DNA of 64,000 nt from Pinus tabuliformis (GCA_031772625.1 CM062807.1:1150203007-1150267006), one strand, 5' to 3'; positions 25,151 through 41,011 are shown, counted from the first letter of the stretch. The notes: generated by a model not told the origin, from the letters alone. Program-made: numbers and translations.

Positions 25151-25346
25151 TTGTTTGAATGGAAAGAAGTGAAGCACTATACTCTAATATGGGAATGTAA
25201 ATTCTATGAAGTTGTGTAACATATGAACTCTAGATGGATGGTATAGGGGAGGTTTTGAACCTATTTGGAAATAGAGCTTTAGATGGATCAAAGATCCATG
25301 TAAAAGATCCTTCCATTATTCGAGTTGATAATGTAACGAATCACAC

Positions 25347-25370
25347 TTTTACCGCTAAACTATACTCGCC
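25347..25370 (-). tRNA. trnG-UCC: trnG-UCC 5' exon (copy A)
   Basis: On the minus strand GGCGAGTATAGTTTAGCGGTAAAA is followed by GTGTGATTCG, a typical start of the trnG-UCC group II intron. Only the 5' exon and about 90 bp of intron are present. The 3' exon is not in the window, so this cannot give a tRNA. The same joined order clpP-trnG exon occurs in the second copy (46075-46098). Confidence 0.72.
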
Positions 25371-25585
25371 ACGATCCGATTGTAACATACGGATCGATCT
25401 TTTGTCCAACCAACCCATTTATCTTTTTTGAGTCTTTTCTGGATAACTTCCATCAGAGAACCAAGACGATCCACACCTGCTCGCGCCAGTATCCTTGTAT
25501 CTATAATTATTGCTACCATTCAATATTAGGTATTACTTAAAAAAAGAATAATTCGATTATATAGAACCTTGAAATAAAGAGATAA

Positions 25586-26442
<857 letters not shown>

Positions 26443-26463
<21 letters not shown>

Positions 26464-26544
26464 AAAATAAAAAAATAAAAAAATAAAATATAAATATAAA
26501 AAAATAAATAAAATAAAATAATAATAATAATAATAATAATAAGG
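26443..26544 (+). repeat. A-rich and (AAT)n low-complexity tract between chlL and chlN (copy A)
   Basis: About 100 bp of A15, AAAAAAT units and (ATA)8-9 lie between the chlL end and the chlN leader. The same position holds about 150 bp of different T-rich repeats in copy B (51745-51897), but only about 18 bp in copy C (61105-61122). Confidence 0.9.
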
Positions 26545-26573
26545 AAAATTTACTTGGGTTTACGAGGATATAG

Positions 26574-28238
<1,665 letters not shown>

Positions 28239-28377
28239 TCTTGAGAAATAGCTTTCTTGTTATGTTCATGAATATCTCTTCTATAATAGGAAGAATATCA
28301 AATATTCTATGAGTGAGAACGTTTCTATCACGTACTAGATAGATAGGCAATCTTTGAGATGTAATTGATTCAGTTGG

Positions 28378-28526
28378 AATAATTAGATATTTTTTTTTTT
28401 TTGCTTGTTAAGACTAACCTACGTACCCACGGGGATTTGAACCGGTGACCTATCACAAGGAGTGCCTTAACAGCGCACCCATTCACTGTCAATCCAAAGC
28501 CCCGTGGGCCGCAATAATTAGATATT
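28378..28526 (-). mobile_element. SINE-like retroposon with 14-bp target duplication
   Basis: A 121-bp insert (28392-28512) sits between rpoC2 and rps2, flanked by identical 14-mers AATAATTAGATATT at 28378-28391 and 28513-28526. On the minus strand it ends in about 11 A bases directly at the target repeat. It carries a perfect-looking Pol III B box variant, GGTTCAAATCC (28433-28443), and an A-box-like stretch TGGGTGCGCTG (28471-28481) followed by TTAAGGC, as in tRNA D arms. CCCACGGGG near its 5' end pairs with CCCCGTGGG after the B box. This is the structure of a tRNA-derived SINE. A processed tRNA-like pseudogene is the alternative. Confidence 0.8.
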
Positions 28527-28571
28527 ACGATACATTTTATTTTGCTATTTTGGGGAGGAAAGCGAACGAGA

Positions 28572-28810
28572 ATGAGCAAAAGATATTGGAACATTGATTT
28601 GGAAGAGATGATGGAAGCAAGAGTTCATTTAGGGCATAAAACTAGGAAATGGAACCCTAATATGGCACCTTACATTTTTACAGAGCGTAAAGATATTCAT
28701 ATTATAAATCTGGCTAAAATTGCTCGTTCTTTATCAGAAGCTTGTGATTTGCTGTTGGATATAGCAGGTAGAGGAAAACAATTCCTGATAGTCGATACGA
28801 AATATATTCG
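28572..28810 (+). pseudogene. rps2: plastid rps2, N-terminal part
   Basis: Ribosomal protein uS2. It starts [20 protein letters not shown] and runs to [12 protein letters not shown] at about 28810, about 80 of the usual 230 or so codons, with no stop before the cut. Several residues are altered (GVHFGH to RVHLGH). The sequence 28811-28853 continues the frame but is unrelated. Native position downstream of rpoC2 is kept apart from the SINE-like insert. Confidence 0.9.
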
Positions 28811-29811
28811 GGTACTCCCAAGGGTGGTCATACAAAAAGGACACGGTCATTAATTAGTTCCACTATAGTACTTTCCTTCAGCCAATCTGGATAAATGAGG
28901 AATTTATAAACCATTCTTCTATCCATTCTGCCTTCCCACTAGAAAGGGATTAGAGTTAATCTTTTTTTTTAAGGATCCCGAATGAACTTCAACATTACCA
29001 TTATGCTACCGGAAATGTAGCATAATCATATAACCATCCCAATCCATCCATTCCGATCCAAAACTAGGATTAATTTATTATTATTTATAAATAAAGGCAC
29101 ATAACCTATGGAATCACACATGGGGATGATATTATTTCATTATGGAATTGCTCGTGCATTTCGTAATATATGTGCGTTATTGCTTTATGGCGAATAATTA
29201 CTGTAGTTTTAGATATCTTGATTCATTCTTCTTCCGTTTCTGCTCCTCCCAATGATTCATCCCCCTATTGGGTCCCATTTTTTCCCTCCTTTATGGTTGG
29301 ATAAAAAGAAGTGCTTAATCCTTTAGGAGAACTAAAAGTAATCATCTTTCTTTGTATCTCTACCAGTTATAATGCGTAATGCCCAAACCATTGTGACAGA
29401 GATACATAAAAAGAGCTGACTAATATAGTGCAATTTAATCCTATTGATGAAACCCCATTCTACATCTTAGTAGCTCAAAATAGGATCAGTTCATTCATTA
29501 ACAACTTATATATGGTAATATTAGCCTGTATGTAATATTATTGGGAGCTATAAATATATTTGGATGTCTCCCCTAAGATTGGAAAGTCTAACATGATAAT
29601 AATCATATGGGAGATCATGGATTAGAAACATAGTTTCGTTCTAGATATGTATATAATCAAACCATCCAATCAAAAAAATTATAAAGTGATGGTATAACCA
29701 TTTATTGTTTGGAATCTAGCTGTTTCGATTCTTCCCATCGTAAGCGAAATAAGCGAAAATTTACATATATTCTTTGTACAATAACGCATGTGACTATTTC
29801 CCATTCTCTTT
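28811..29811. other. plastid-like non-coding mosaic, not identified
   Basis: About 1 kb with plastid-like AT-rich composition and no convincing gene. No open frame longer than about 65 codons has recognisable similarity. A minus-strand stretch near 29380-29460 encodes a short hydrophobic peptide reminiscent of small photosystem or cytochrome subunits, but the match is too weak to name. Confidence 0.4.
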
Positions 29812-29884
29812 CGGAACAGCGGGATCTGAACCCACGACCTCCATCACCCCAATATGGCGTGCTACCAAGCTGCACCATGCTCCA
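29812..29884 (-). tRNA. trnP-GGG: trnP-GGG-like plastid tRNA
   Basis: On the minus strand GGAGCATGGTGCAGCTTGGT leads to an anticodon loop with GGG (TTGGGGT), and the 3' half is GGTTCAGATCCCGCTGTTCC. The acceptor, D and T arms can form. The anticodon stem has a mismatch (A opposite G), suggesting decay. A plastid trnP-GGG is known from gymnosperms and some other lineages but not typical flowering plants, which fits the chl genes. Confidence 0.72.
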
Positions 29885-30711
29885 TTATAACTATCAACCA
29901 ACATAAAATTGATTCAAATGTTAATGCCTGAACTTAGATCTTATTTGGACTTATATTATATTCACAGATCACTCCCTCTGCTAGACACGTTCCATAACAT
30001 TGACGATCTGATGTAAATAAGCTAGTATGGTCCCTACGAAGCCGAAGTGTATTCATCCACGAAATAGAGGATGGGAGATCTATTTTTTATAGGGAGATTT
30101 AATAGTCATAGGTAAACGATTCATGTGATATAATGATTATGCATCATTCACATACCTGTAGTAGAAATAGATCATATATCATGTCCCTATCTCCAAAAAT
30201 AGAAGAGAATGGAGTTTTTGGAAAATATAAGAATAAAAAGTTTGAGCATCGATATTCGCCATGAAAAAAACCAGGCTATAAAAAAAGCTATGCGACGCAA
30301 CTTTAGCATAATCACTCTGCTATAGCTAGCCCTTTGGGATACATATTTCCTGATCAATCTTTTCGACGCATTTACCTTTATTGCCTCTGCGAACATAGTA
30401 GCGCAATAATCCCATTGCGTTACATAAGGGAGATATTGTTCGGTTCTAAACAATTTTCTTCCTAGCCCCCTATGTAAATAATTTGATAGAGGTTCACAAC
30501 CAATAAAATCTTTACCATCTAGCAATAAGTCGAAGAACAACGTGTATCGATGGATAATGAGGACCCATACTTACCATTAGGGGGTCTTTTAGCAAGCATG
30601 ATCATGTGTAACCCCTCTTCAATTCGTTTTCTAAATGAGAAAAATAAAAAGAAAAAAGAACGACTGGATCCTGGATCTCTAAAAATTGGATTGGAATTGA
30701 AAACTTCGAAA
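29885..30711. other. plastid-like stretch, not identified
   Basis: No gene is named. A 117-codon minus-strand open frame (30187-30540, [19 protein letters not shown]) has gene-like composition, and an adjacent frame reads [19 protein letters not shown], but I recognise neither. They may be a heavily shifted plastid gene. Confidence 0.35.
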
Positions 30712-30885
30712 TTAACGGGTTTTTAGCCCACGGATACCCAATTGACCAATTAAATCATCATAACGAAGTTTATCCCTCTTGGATAGATAAACCAGAAGTT
30801 GCTTACGTTTTCTCAAAATTTTCCACAAAGCCCTTTGGGATGAATAGTCTCTTCCGTGGATGCTGGGTAAGTATTAGGACCCGAT
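30712..30885 (-). pseudogene. rps15: plastid rps15, C-terminal part
   Basis: Minus strand [20 protein letters not shown], then [26 protein letters not shown] and TAA at 30712-30714. This is the C-terminal half of ribosomal protein uS15, with the typical DYSSQRGL and LIxQLGIR blocks. The upstream half on the same strand (to about 30950) is unclear. Joined head to head with matK at about 30950, which is not a native junction. Confidence 0.82.
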
Positions 30886-30954
30886 TGGTTAAATAAAATA
30901 TGTGAATGGGAATCCATTTTATTTTCCCGTCTTAAACGATCCTCTCATTCACGA

Positions 30955-31612
30955 TCGTTGTCTCATGGATCTTTCCCTCAGCGAACTCATTTTCATCGAA
31001 AGATAAAACATATTATCATTTTTTCTCGTCGAAATTCACTGAAAAGTATCTGGTCGTTGAAGGATCCTAAAATTCACTATGTTAGATATGGCGAAAGACC
31101 TATTATAGCTATAAAGGGTGCTAATATCCTAGTTAAAAAATGTAGATATTATATTCTAATTTTTCGGCAATTTTATTTCCATCTTTGGTCCGAACCGTAT
31201 AGGGTCTGTTCTCATCAATTATCCAAGAATTGTTCTTCTTCTCCAGGTTATTTTTTGAGGATTCGGATGAACCCTATTTTGGTTAGAACCAAAATGCTAG
31301 ATGAGTTATTCATCGCTGATCATATTACCAATGAAATGGATCCAATAGTTCCGATTGTACCAATAATTGGATTATTGGCTACAGAAAAATTCTGTGACAT
31401 ATCAGGGCGGCCGATTAGTAAATTGTCTTGGACCAGTCTAATAGATGATGATATCCTCGATTGATTTGATCAAATTTGGAGAAATCTTTTTCATTACTAC
31501 AGTGGATCCTTTGATCGAGATGGTTTATATCATATAAAGTATATACTTTCATTATCATGTGCTAAAACTTTAGCCTGTAAACATAAAAGTACAGAAGCAA
31601 CGTTTATATGAA
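30955..31612 (+). pseudogene. matK: plastid matK, C-terminal part
   Basis: Group II intron maturase. The frame runs from about 30955 through [35 protein letters not shown] and [20 protein letters not shown] into domain X ([29 protein letters not shown]), ending about 31612. A TGA at 31462-31464 replaces the expected Arg (C-to-T step from CGA). The last 20-30 codons are missing at the junction to ycf2. No trnK exons are seen. Confidence 0.92.
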
Positions 31613-32555
31613 TATATAGGAAAATATGGCTGCATATGTTCCAATTGGATACCAATCGCTTGAATGCGTTTGAAATGCTCGATATGTCTATGTCTAAGAG
31701 ACAATGGTTTCCACAAATTCATGACCAAAACCGAATTGATCGTGGATTTTGAATCATATCTACAAAAAAAACTTTGGATACTTTTTTAAGGGAAAAAATC
31801 AGGTTGTGCTATTAATCTTCTTGCACCATAAGTAATATAAAGCCTTTTCAGCAGTTCTTCATTTGCAAAAAATTATCGGCGTGAAAACACAGGGCGCTGC
31901 TCTTGAAATAGGAAGGAATCCCAAAGAAATCATCTTCATGTAAAGAATAGTGGTTTCTTAGACTATTTATATTGCCTCAGATATTGTATAGGAAATAGAG
32001 ATCTGTCCATCTGTCGTTTTCTTAATGATCTGAACTAATACAAAGATCCCAAAGAATTGGGTGTTTTTATATGATCGAATCTATTACTGCGAAGAAAACT
32101 AAGACGCCAGATCATAGGAGTCCAAACTACATTCTTTATGAATTCTTCATCCATATCCCTTTGTTTTGCACCAGTAGTAAACTTCAATTCATATTCTTTC
32201 ATAAATCGTATCATATCTAGATGATCTCTCATTTTGAGTTGAGGAGCAAATGTGATCTGATCCTTATCGGACTTACCCTGACATATTCCTAACCTAGAAA
32301 ATAGAAACTCCACCAGAATACTTTCTAAAAGACTAGAAGCTATATCAAGATCATGCTCAGCTAATTTATTGAAAGGAATCAAATTCTCTCTATTTCGTAC
32401 TGATATAGACCAAGAATCTCGAGCCGCTGATCCGGCCAAGCAACCCAAAATATGGGGAAGTATGGTCAATTCCTTCATAGTTGTTTCGGCAATCGAAGGT
32501 TCTAAATACCATTCGGACAAATAAAAAAACATTTTCTTCCATAATTCCACCCCCC
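31613..32555 (-). pseudogene. ycf2: plastid ycf2, C-terminal part (copy 1)
   Basis: Minus strand from [20 protein letters not shown] through [39 protein letters not shown] and [16 protein letters not shown], then shifted frames down to 31613. This is the end of the large plastid FtsH/AAA-like protein Ycf2. The open frame begins upstream at 32625, but codons above about 32555 belong to a different block (inverted rps12-trnV spacer). A better copy lies at 33607-34928. Confidence 0.88.
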
Positions 32556-33012
32556 AACAAAAGCACGAAATCCAGGATCTTTCATTAAATTGATTCCTGT
32601 TCAAATTCGTACAGTGTATAACCACATGGATAAGCTCACATTAACCCGTCAATTTCGAATCCAATTTGTGATTTGGAGGAATGATATATCAAGATATCAA
32701 TAAGGAATTAGCATGTAATAATGTCGATTCATACGAAAAGAGTATTTCTTTAAGCATTGTACTTATAGGATGGGAATAGAGAAGGAAGAGGGAATCCCGA
32801 AGATTTTGCATAATCTTTTTTTACCGAAAAGGAAAAATAGGATTCATTAATGTTTGCTTAGAATATGAAAATGTGTTTGACTTAATTGGTTCTAGTTACT
32901 CTTTGAGACATAATGTGTAAAGGAAGGGAATATTAGTATTCTCAAACAACGAGAATAATCCAATTTATCTTACTTCGAAACAAAAAAAAAATTGAATGAG
33001 AAGCCGTATGAG
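32556..33012 (-). repeat. inverted copy of the rps12-trnV spacer block
   Basis: Closely similar, in reverse, to 4197-4655, including the domain V hairpin start (GAAGCCGTATGAGG at 33000-33012). A shorter third copy is 19155-19296. The block ends exactly at rpoC2 on one side and ycf2 on the other. It looks like a mobile unit of NUPT rearrangement rather than a gene. Confidence 0.88.
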
Positions 33013-34928
<1,916 letters not shown>

Positions 34929-35238
34929 TACTATCTAATACAGCTATTTGTGCAAGTGTTTTATGATTTGGAAGCAACCGCCTCTTGTACAAATATTGGA
35001 TGAATCTATTATAAGAAACCCCATTAGCATGAGCTGTTGCATTGATCCATGTAATCCAAAAATGACGAAGATCTCTCTTGCGTTTACCTCTATCTCGGTG
35101 GGCGGAAACTAAGGCTCTAGCTTTCCATTGGTTAGCAGTTTGAAAAAGTTTCGAATGGGCCCCTCGAGAGCCTGATACAAATGCAAGAATTTTTTTCAGA
35201 CGTTTTCGAGTTATATATCCATGTTTCACTATGGTCAT
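34929..35238 (-). pseudogene. rpl20: plastid rpl20, nearly full length
   Basis: Ribosomal protein bL20. [20 protein letters not shown] through [40 protein letters not shown] to [10 protein letters not shown], about 103 codons without a stop. It is joined to ycf2 at a short shared stretch (AGTAATTGCTTCGACTC), and the open frame continues out of frame through ycf2 to 34864. The native neighbour on the upstream side is the rps12 exon 1 segment, now 9 kb away because of the gag-only element. Confidence 0.93.
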
Positions 35239-35394
35239 TGAAGTTTACTCTCATGAATCGCTAATATTTTTCTCGGTGAGTCATTTGTTTTGTTTGGTCC
35301 ATTGAGAATAACACTGATTCTTCTTATTTAGAAACTAAAAGTTCCAATGAATTTTGCTACTGCAACCTTCCCAACCATAATTCCCTTTGCATAG

Positions 35395-38300
35395 TGTTAG
35401 AGCCAAGATTTACCTCAGGCTGAAAAGACAAGGTTCTAGGTCCACATCAAACCACTCTCAGCCTCGTAGCTAGCCCTACGAGGATCAATCTCAGCAAAAG
35501 ATAATCGATGGAGCTTGAGATGACTGATTTAACAACTGATCTTAGGCTAGGTATGAAAGTGCAAAGTTTTGATTTGAGTTTCTGGGGGTTTTGTTGGAAA
35601 CAAGGGACAGGCAAATTTTGGGTCTGGGGATGAGGCCAATTTTTTGCAGAGTTTAGGTAGGGGCAATATAGGTAGTAGTTTTGATGCTTTGGATTGAATG
35701 AATGGGTGGATCAGACTGGTGAGGAGCCAAGGAGGGCAAGAAGTCTCAAGAGTCCTCCTCAAATAGATGAAAACATGAAGAATTAAACAAAATATCAAGG
35801 CAGAGCATACCAGTCCAATGAATTCTACCTTAATCACTCATTTGTTTAATTGCAGAAGACAAGAGAATGGAAAATGATACACATAAACATCAGTGAACTT
35901 ACAAATACATAGAGAAAAACACCATCAAAACATAGAGCCACATGGATCCCAACAAGTGCTGCAAAACCCTGGTCTTTCCTTTGCCAAAATTGCAGAAATG
36001 AAATGTACAATAGAGTGCCAAGCAATCCCAAGTGTCCAACCCTGAAAATGACTTAAAAATTACATAATATAGACAAGCCAAACTTATTCCCTTGCCTCTG
36101 GGGGTCGAGCTCATCATTCTAGGAGCTGCTTGAACTAATTCTAAACAAGGAACTAAAATCTAGGTAGTCAAACAACTTACCCCTATATGCTAGGAAATTG
36201 ATTGATTCATTCAATTTTCACCTTTTAGTGAATGAATCCTCTAGAACAAGTAAAAATGTGTAAATATTACATAATGGTTATCAAATTACATCATGAAAGG
36301 TCAAGAGTAACTTCAAGAAGCAAAACTGGTCAAAACTGGGCGAATTTCTGAGCTGAACAATGAAAAATGGGCAAAAATCCTCTATGCACCGCGCCTGATT
36401 CTCTATGAATTGTGCCACTTTGGAGCTGATTTTGAGGCACTTCCTGAAGTCCAAATTGAGCCCAAGTGTGCTTGTTGGAAAGGTCTGCCTGTCTACTTTC
36501 CAACCCAAGTAGAATTTCTGAATTTTGATGTCATTTGCCCCTCCAAAACTTCAATCTCCCAAGACTTCTTCCTGTGTGTCAAAATAGGGGCAATGAGGTC
36601 ATTTTTTGAGTGTTTTTGACCTCCTGAGGACTGAAAACTTGCCCAAATTTCTCGGCCATGCACCAGAAACCATGATTTTTCATGAAAAATCCAGAAATGT
36701 AAACTTTTTGTAGTTTGGAGCTCCCTATCAAAAGCGCGCGCCACGTGGCGCGGCGCATAGGGAGAAAAACCCTGTTTTTTTTGCCAAAATTTTTCAAAAT
36801 GCCAAAAATGCCCCAAATTTCTCTAAATTTGGGCTGGAGCTTCTCCATCAAGTGTCATGCTGGGCTAAAGAGGCTTCGGCCAATATCTGAAGATGATCAA
36901 GCTCCCTTTGCCTCTTTTCCTTCCTTATTGCCTTCTTTAAATTTGCCTTTAGATTCCTTATTCGTGCCTTGCAAACCTTGTTCTGCACCATGTAGTGGAA
37001 AGCCATGTGTCTCAGCAATGCTTTGTCTCTGTAAGCCTTGTCTAGCAGTCCCTCCAAGTGGATGTTGACTCTCTCGAGCCAAGACTCTCGATCATCATTA
37101 ATCTCTTGGTCCAATGAAGTGAACTCCACCCTCCTCCTTTGGGCAGCTTGGCGATTCTCGAATATGTTTGCCACCTCTATGAGGCCTCTTGGGTGCATGT
37201 ACCTCCATGGGTGAGTCACTTTGGGTCTCCACTTCATAATTAGATGAATGCTAAGATGCCATGACTATTGTTATTCAAACTGCCTTGGAGAAATAAATGC
37301 TGGTGTATGAAAACTGTGCTGAACTACTCTTTTAGTGATTTGCCTAAATTCTGCCACCAAGGGGAAAACAAATGAAACAGGGACTGTTAGGAAGGGGAAA
37401 TAATAGTAAGGGATTAGGAACTATTGGGATAGATTTGTTAGGGAGATATGGGAGAGGGTTTGGGATTTATGTGTGGGAATAGGGTTTAGGGTTTCACATT
37501 TAAAAGTTTGGGAAAGGGAATTTGGGATAGGGGTTTAGTAATTTTAGGGGATAGGGAAAAATGACATCAAGGGAAAAAATGGAATCAAGGAGACAAGAAA
37601 ATGATGGAAAAGAGTAAGCTTGGTGGCAAACAATTTTTGAAACCCTAAACAACAATTTTCATGTGAAGAGTTTGACATGGTAGGGTTTGAGTTTTTGTTT
37701 TGGCATTCACCACATCAAACATAATATACACCATAAACTTGGATGGATGAACAACGAAGGAGGAGCTTAACCTACTTGAAATCAAGAGACATTTGCACAA
37801 TTTTGGCGTTTGGAGGCTGTTTTAGAATTTTTCGGGCCAGTCAGCTGAGTGCGCCACGCAGCTTTCCCAACGCGCTGCGCCTCCCCAGTGCACCGCGCCC
37901 GTGTTAATTTACACTGGATGATCGCGCCCAATGCGCCGCGCCTCCCCAGTGCGTCGCGCCACCTGCTCTATGCGCCGCGCCCGGTTTTGAACACAACTTT
38001 GGCTTGAAACTTGACAATTTTGCCCTCTCACCACTAGACTTTGACCCTCTTTGATCTCTTGGAGGCAAATGAATGTTTTGAAACCATGTGAACATCTTAT
38101 AATGATGTATTTGATTTTTGTTTCTCACAAACCCACTTTGTAATGTTTTGATTAGGCACTTTTTTCACAATTAATAAAACTCTGTCTTTTTGTTTCCCTT
38201 TTGATTTTTGGCTTGAGTGATGAATCTTTTGTCAATTTTTTGCAGGGATAGTGGCATGTCTTGACAAAGGAAGACCAGGGCTGCGCCTGGAGATTTCAAC

Positions 38301-38741
38301 AACTGAAACATTTTTGAAAATTACATGACAATTTATTACAAAGCGAAATGACAAATTTTCTTCAAAACAGAGTTTTGAAGAAAAGTCATAGTCGAGCATA
38401 TGATGATGAAAATATTGAAAATGAACACTTAATAAGGACCTCCCTCATGAGTCTGCTGGCATTATTAGACATTGTTGAAGACCAAATTGACTAACCCTAG
38501 ACCTAGTGACTCAAATGACTCTACTAATCAATAGAATAAAACAGGACTGTAAGTGATTTTGATGAACAGACCTGAGCTAACAATGATAAGGCATGAGGGG
38601 TAATGAATGACAAGACCCTTCTGTCAGATTATGGCATGCTCCTAGTGGAATGCAACTGAGTGAATTGAGTGAGACACCTAAAAATGAAATGTAATAAGAG
38701 AAATGATCTCTGACGGAGGGATGACCACATCGACTCTAACA
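35395..38741 (-). repeat. 3' LTR of the gag-only element (left)
   Basis: 3347 bp. It holds a 129-codon minus-strand frame (36848-37237), a G-box palindrome GCGCCACGTGGCGC (36732-36745) and a GC-rich minisatellite (37850-37985) of TGCGCCGCGCC-type words. The other open frames (for example 35547-35837 and 36493-36816) are short and unrecognised. Confidence 0.92.
36848..37237 (-). other. ORF inside the LTR, left copy
   Basis: 129 codons, MKWRPKVTHPWRYMHPRGLI to LAEASLAQHDT, very rich in R, E, K, L and Q and probably alpha-helical or coiled coil. The right LTR keeps the same frame over at least 103 codons (42547-42858) with mostly conservative differences (Y/D, N/K, E/Q). I recognise no family. 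It may be a captured or leader-encoded gag segment that became part of the LTR. Confidence 0.5.
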
Positions 38742-39232
38742 TTGGCTACAATGGGGATGGTAGCTCCTTGGAGGTGCCAAGAACGGCAAATCTTTGGGAG
38801 AGCAGATAGTGCCTTCATCCATCGGGCAATGGAGTCAAAACTCAAGCTAAAATGCATGACTGAAAACCGACACAAACTAACTTAACAACAAGACTGAAAA
38901 CTGACTCACAAATTACTCATGACTGACTTAACTAAAACAAGAACTTACAAAGCTTATTGAAGGGCAGCAGTCCATCAAGATTTCAAATCATGATGACAAC
39001 CACCTGCATACTAATGAAATATGTACAATCATGTGTAATGAGCTTTCCAATGTAACCAATCCAGTAGATGGCTACATACCAAATTTCTGCTCTCACTTTT
39101 CTCGAGCAGGCGGAACGATGAACCTGTAGGCAACTCACAATAACCACTGAAACCAAGGCTTATGATAACGAACCAGCCAACATTCATATTCTCAGGTGCT
39201 TGCAAAAGAATGCCGAAAGGATCTTGAAAATC

Positions 39233-40681
39233 CTAAAGCACTAGCTTGTCTTGAGATCCAGCAACAAAAATACAAGTACTCCCTTCATTCTGATCTGAAA
39301 GAACAACTGGTTGCTGAGTGACAGGAAGGCACAGAGAGGTATAAGCTTCTGCCATCTGAGTGTTAGCTGTAAATTCCTTGACCATGAGACATTCTGGCAT
39401 ATTGTCTCTCTCAGGCTCATATTCCTCAATTTCATGGTCTAGGTCATTCTTAAACAGAAAACAATCTTCAAGATTATCATACATGACAGCCTTATCATCT
39501 TCATAAAAGAAAATATTATCTGTTTGCTGATCTATAAAGCTAATTACAAGACTGTCATCATTTTCAAAAGAGGAAGAAGTTCCACCATCACCTTCTTGAC
39601 CATGTGCACACTGCAGATCTGCGTTAGCTTGGGCTGTAACATGACCTTTCAGGAGTTGATCTATCTCATCTTCAGACAAAGGAGATAATAATTTTTGTTT
39701 TGTTTTGCTCAAGCGATTACTACCTTCTTGAAATAACATTTTAAAACATGACAAACCTGAATGACAGTCCTGATCTTCTGAAATTTGGAAACATTGTTGA
39801 TCATCTTCATATGACATGGCAATCAAATTATCCTTTATCACTGAGTTATCGAAAGAAGATTTTTCACTTACTTGAACAAAGATCTCATCTTGTTTTTCAT
39901 GAAATGGTTGGATTACCTCCTCATGAAGGCTTTGGTCAATAACTTTGACTTCTTCATTCCAAATGATCTCAACAGCAGAGCTCTCCTTCATGGGATTCAA
40001 CACAAGGTAGTCTACATCATCACGATCTGAATCTAGATCTGAAATAGCCGACTTGACTTGATCACATTCTGAAATTGAAACTTGACTTTCCTGCATACCG
40101 TTTTCTTCATCTATGGATAGATCTGAAATAAAACCTTCTCTTTCATCATCTTCCATGGTAGTAAGATCTTGATCCAGCTGCAAATTTTCCTGATCATCTT
40201 GATAAGTATCACTCTCTTTATGCTGCTGAAATGGATTTTCGTACAAGGCTTCCACGATCTCATCAACCATGAAATTATCATCTTCATAATATTTCTCAAG
40301 GCTTTCAATAAAACTATAAGCATGTTTGCAACAATTCTGAACTAAATTTAATGATGGATAATATTCTTTATACCTTTCAAAGAACATGGCATGAAAATCC
40401 TTCAAACAGTAAATACAAGCAGGCGGCAAAATTTCATACCAGGATCGGGCTTCACCTTCCAGAGTGGCCACGAATATCTTCATCAAGTAATCTTCAAGAA
40501 AATCAACCTTCAAGTTGCGAATATGTATGTGAAATATAACCAGATGTAAAGAAAAATCATTCCTATTATCATCTTTAAACATAGGCAAATTCCTTTGCCA
40601 ATCTACCTTCGGAATTTTATTTGGAAAACTTGGAATGTGATCTCGGCTCATGGGAGTGTATCTTCTTGCAACCCGTTCCAT
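39233..40681 (-). CDS. gag: Gag-like protein of the non-autonomous element
   Basis: An intact 482-codon frame, MERVARRYTPMSRDHIPSFP onward. Residues about 25-115 resemble the Ty3-type retrotransposon Gag core (KVDWQRNLPMFKDD; LEGEARSWYEILPPACIYCL; FHAMFFERYKEYY). The remaining about 350 residues are acidic and low in recognisable domains (many D, E, S and Q). There is no zinc knuckle and no protease motif. The ATG lies about 350 bp inside the 5' LTR. The frame is open even though the LTRs have diverged by several percent, which could mean selection within the family until insertion. Confidence 0.8.
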   Translation of the reverse strand: MERVARRYTPMSRDHIPSFPNKIPKVDWQRNLPMFKDDNRNDFSLHLVIFHIHIRNLKVDFLEDYLMKIFVATLEGEARSWYEILPPACIYCLKDFHAMFFERYKEYYPSLNLVQNCCKHAYSFIESLEKYYEDDNFMVDEIVEALYENPFQQHKESDTYQDDQENLQLDQDLTTMEDDEREGFISDLSIDEENGMQESQVSISECDQVKSAISDLDSDRDDVDYLVLNPMKESSAVEIIWNEEVKVIDQSLHEEVIQPFHEKQDEIFVQVSEKSSFDNSVIKDNLIAMSYEDDQQCFQISEDQDCHSGLSCFKMLFQEGSNRLSKTKQKLLSPLSEDEIDQLLKGHVTAQANADLQCAHGQEGDGGTSSSFENDDSLVISFIDQQTDNIFFYEDDKAVMYDNLEDCFLFKNDLDHEIEEYEPERDNMPECLMVKEFTANTQMAEAYTSLCLPVTQQPVVLSDQNEGSTCIFVAGSQDKLVL

Positions 40682-41011
40682 CTTGAAAATCTTAAAGCTA
40701 CTAATTTTCCTGCAGTGGAGTCACCATGAAGCATTGATCTTTGGATTTTTCAGTGAATGGAGTTGCCAGGTGAATGATTTCAACCTATCGAATTCTAGAC
40801 TCATCACCCAAAGTCTAGAACGATCTGATGTACTGGGGGGTAATTCACAAGTCAAGTGTCACGTTCACAAGCTAGACTGGAGATTGACTGAAGCAGCGTT
40901 TATCTACTTGCGCTAATGCAAAACAAAAGCGTTTCGAAGGCTACCTTGCGTAACTTCAGGCTCCGTCTGTAGCTTATAACACAAATGACCTCAACAAGAA
41001 AACCATTTTCT

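Noticed and set aside
28403-28512. A functional tRNA gene
   Set aside because: The B box and pairing arms are tRNA-like, but no proper anticodon arm forms and an A run with a target duplication marks a retroposed insert.
29812-29884. trnP-UGG
   Set aside because: The anticodon loop reads GGG rather than TGG, and the arms fit the gymnosperm-type trnP-GGG better.
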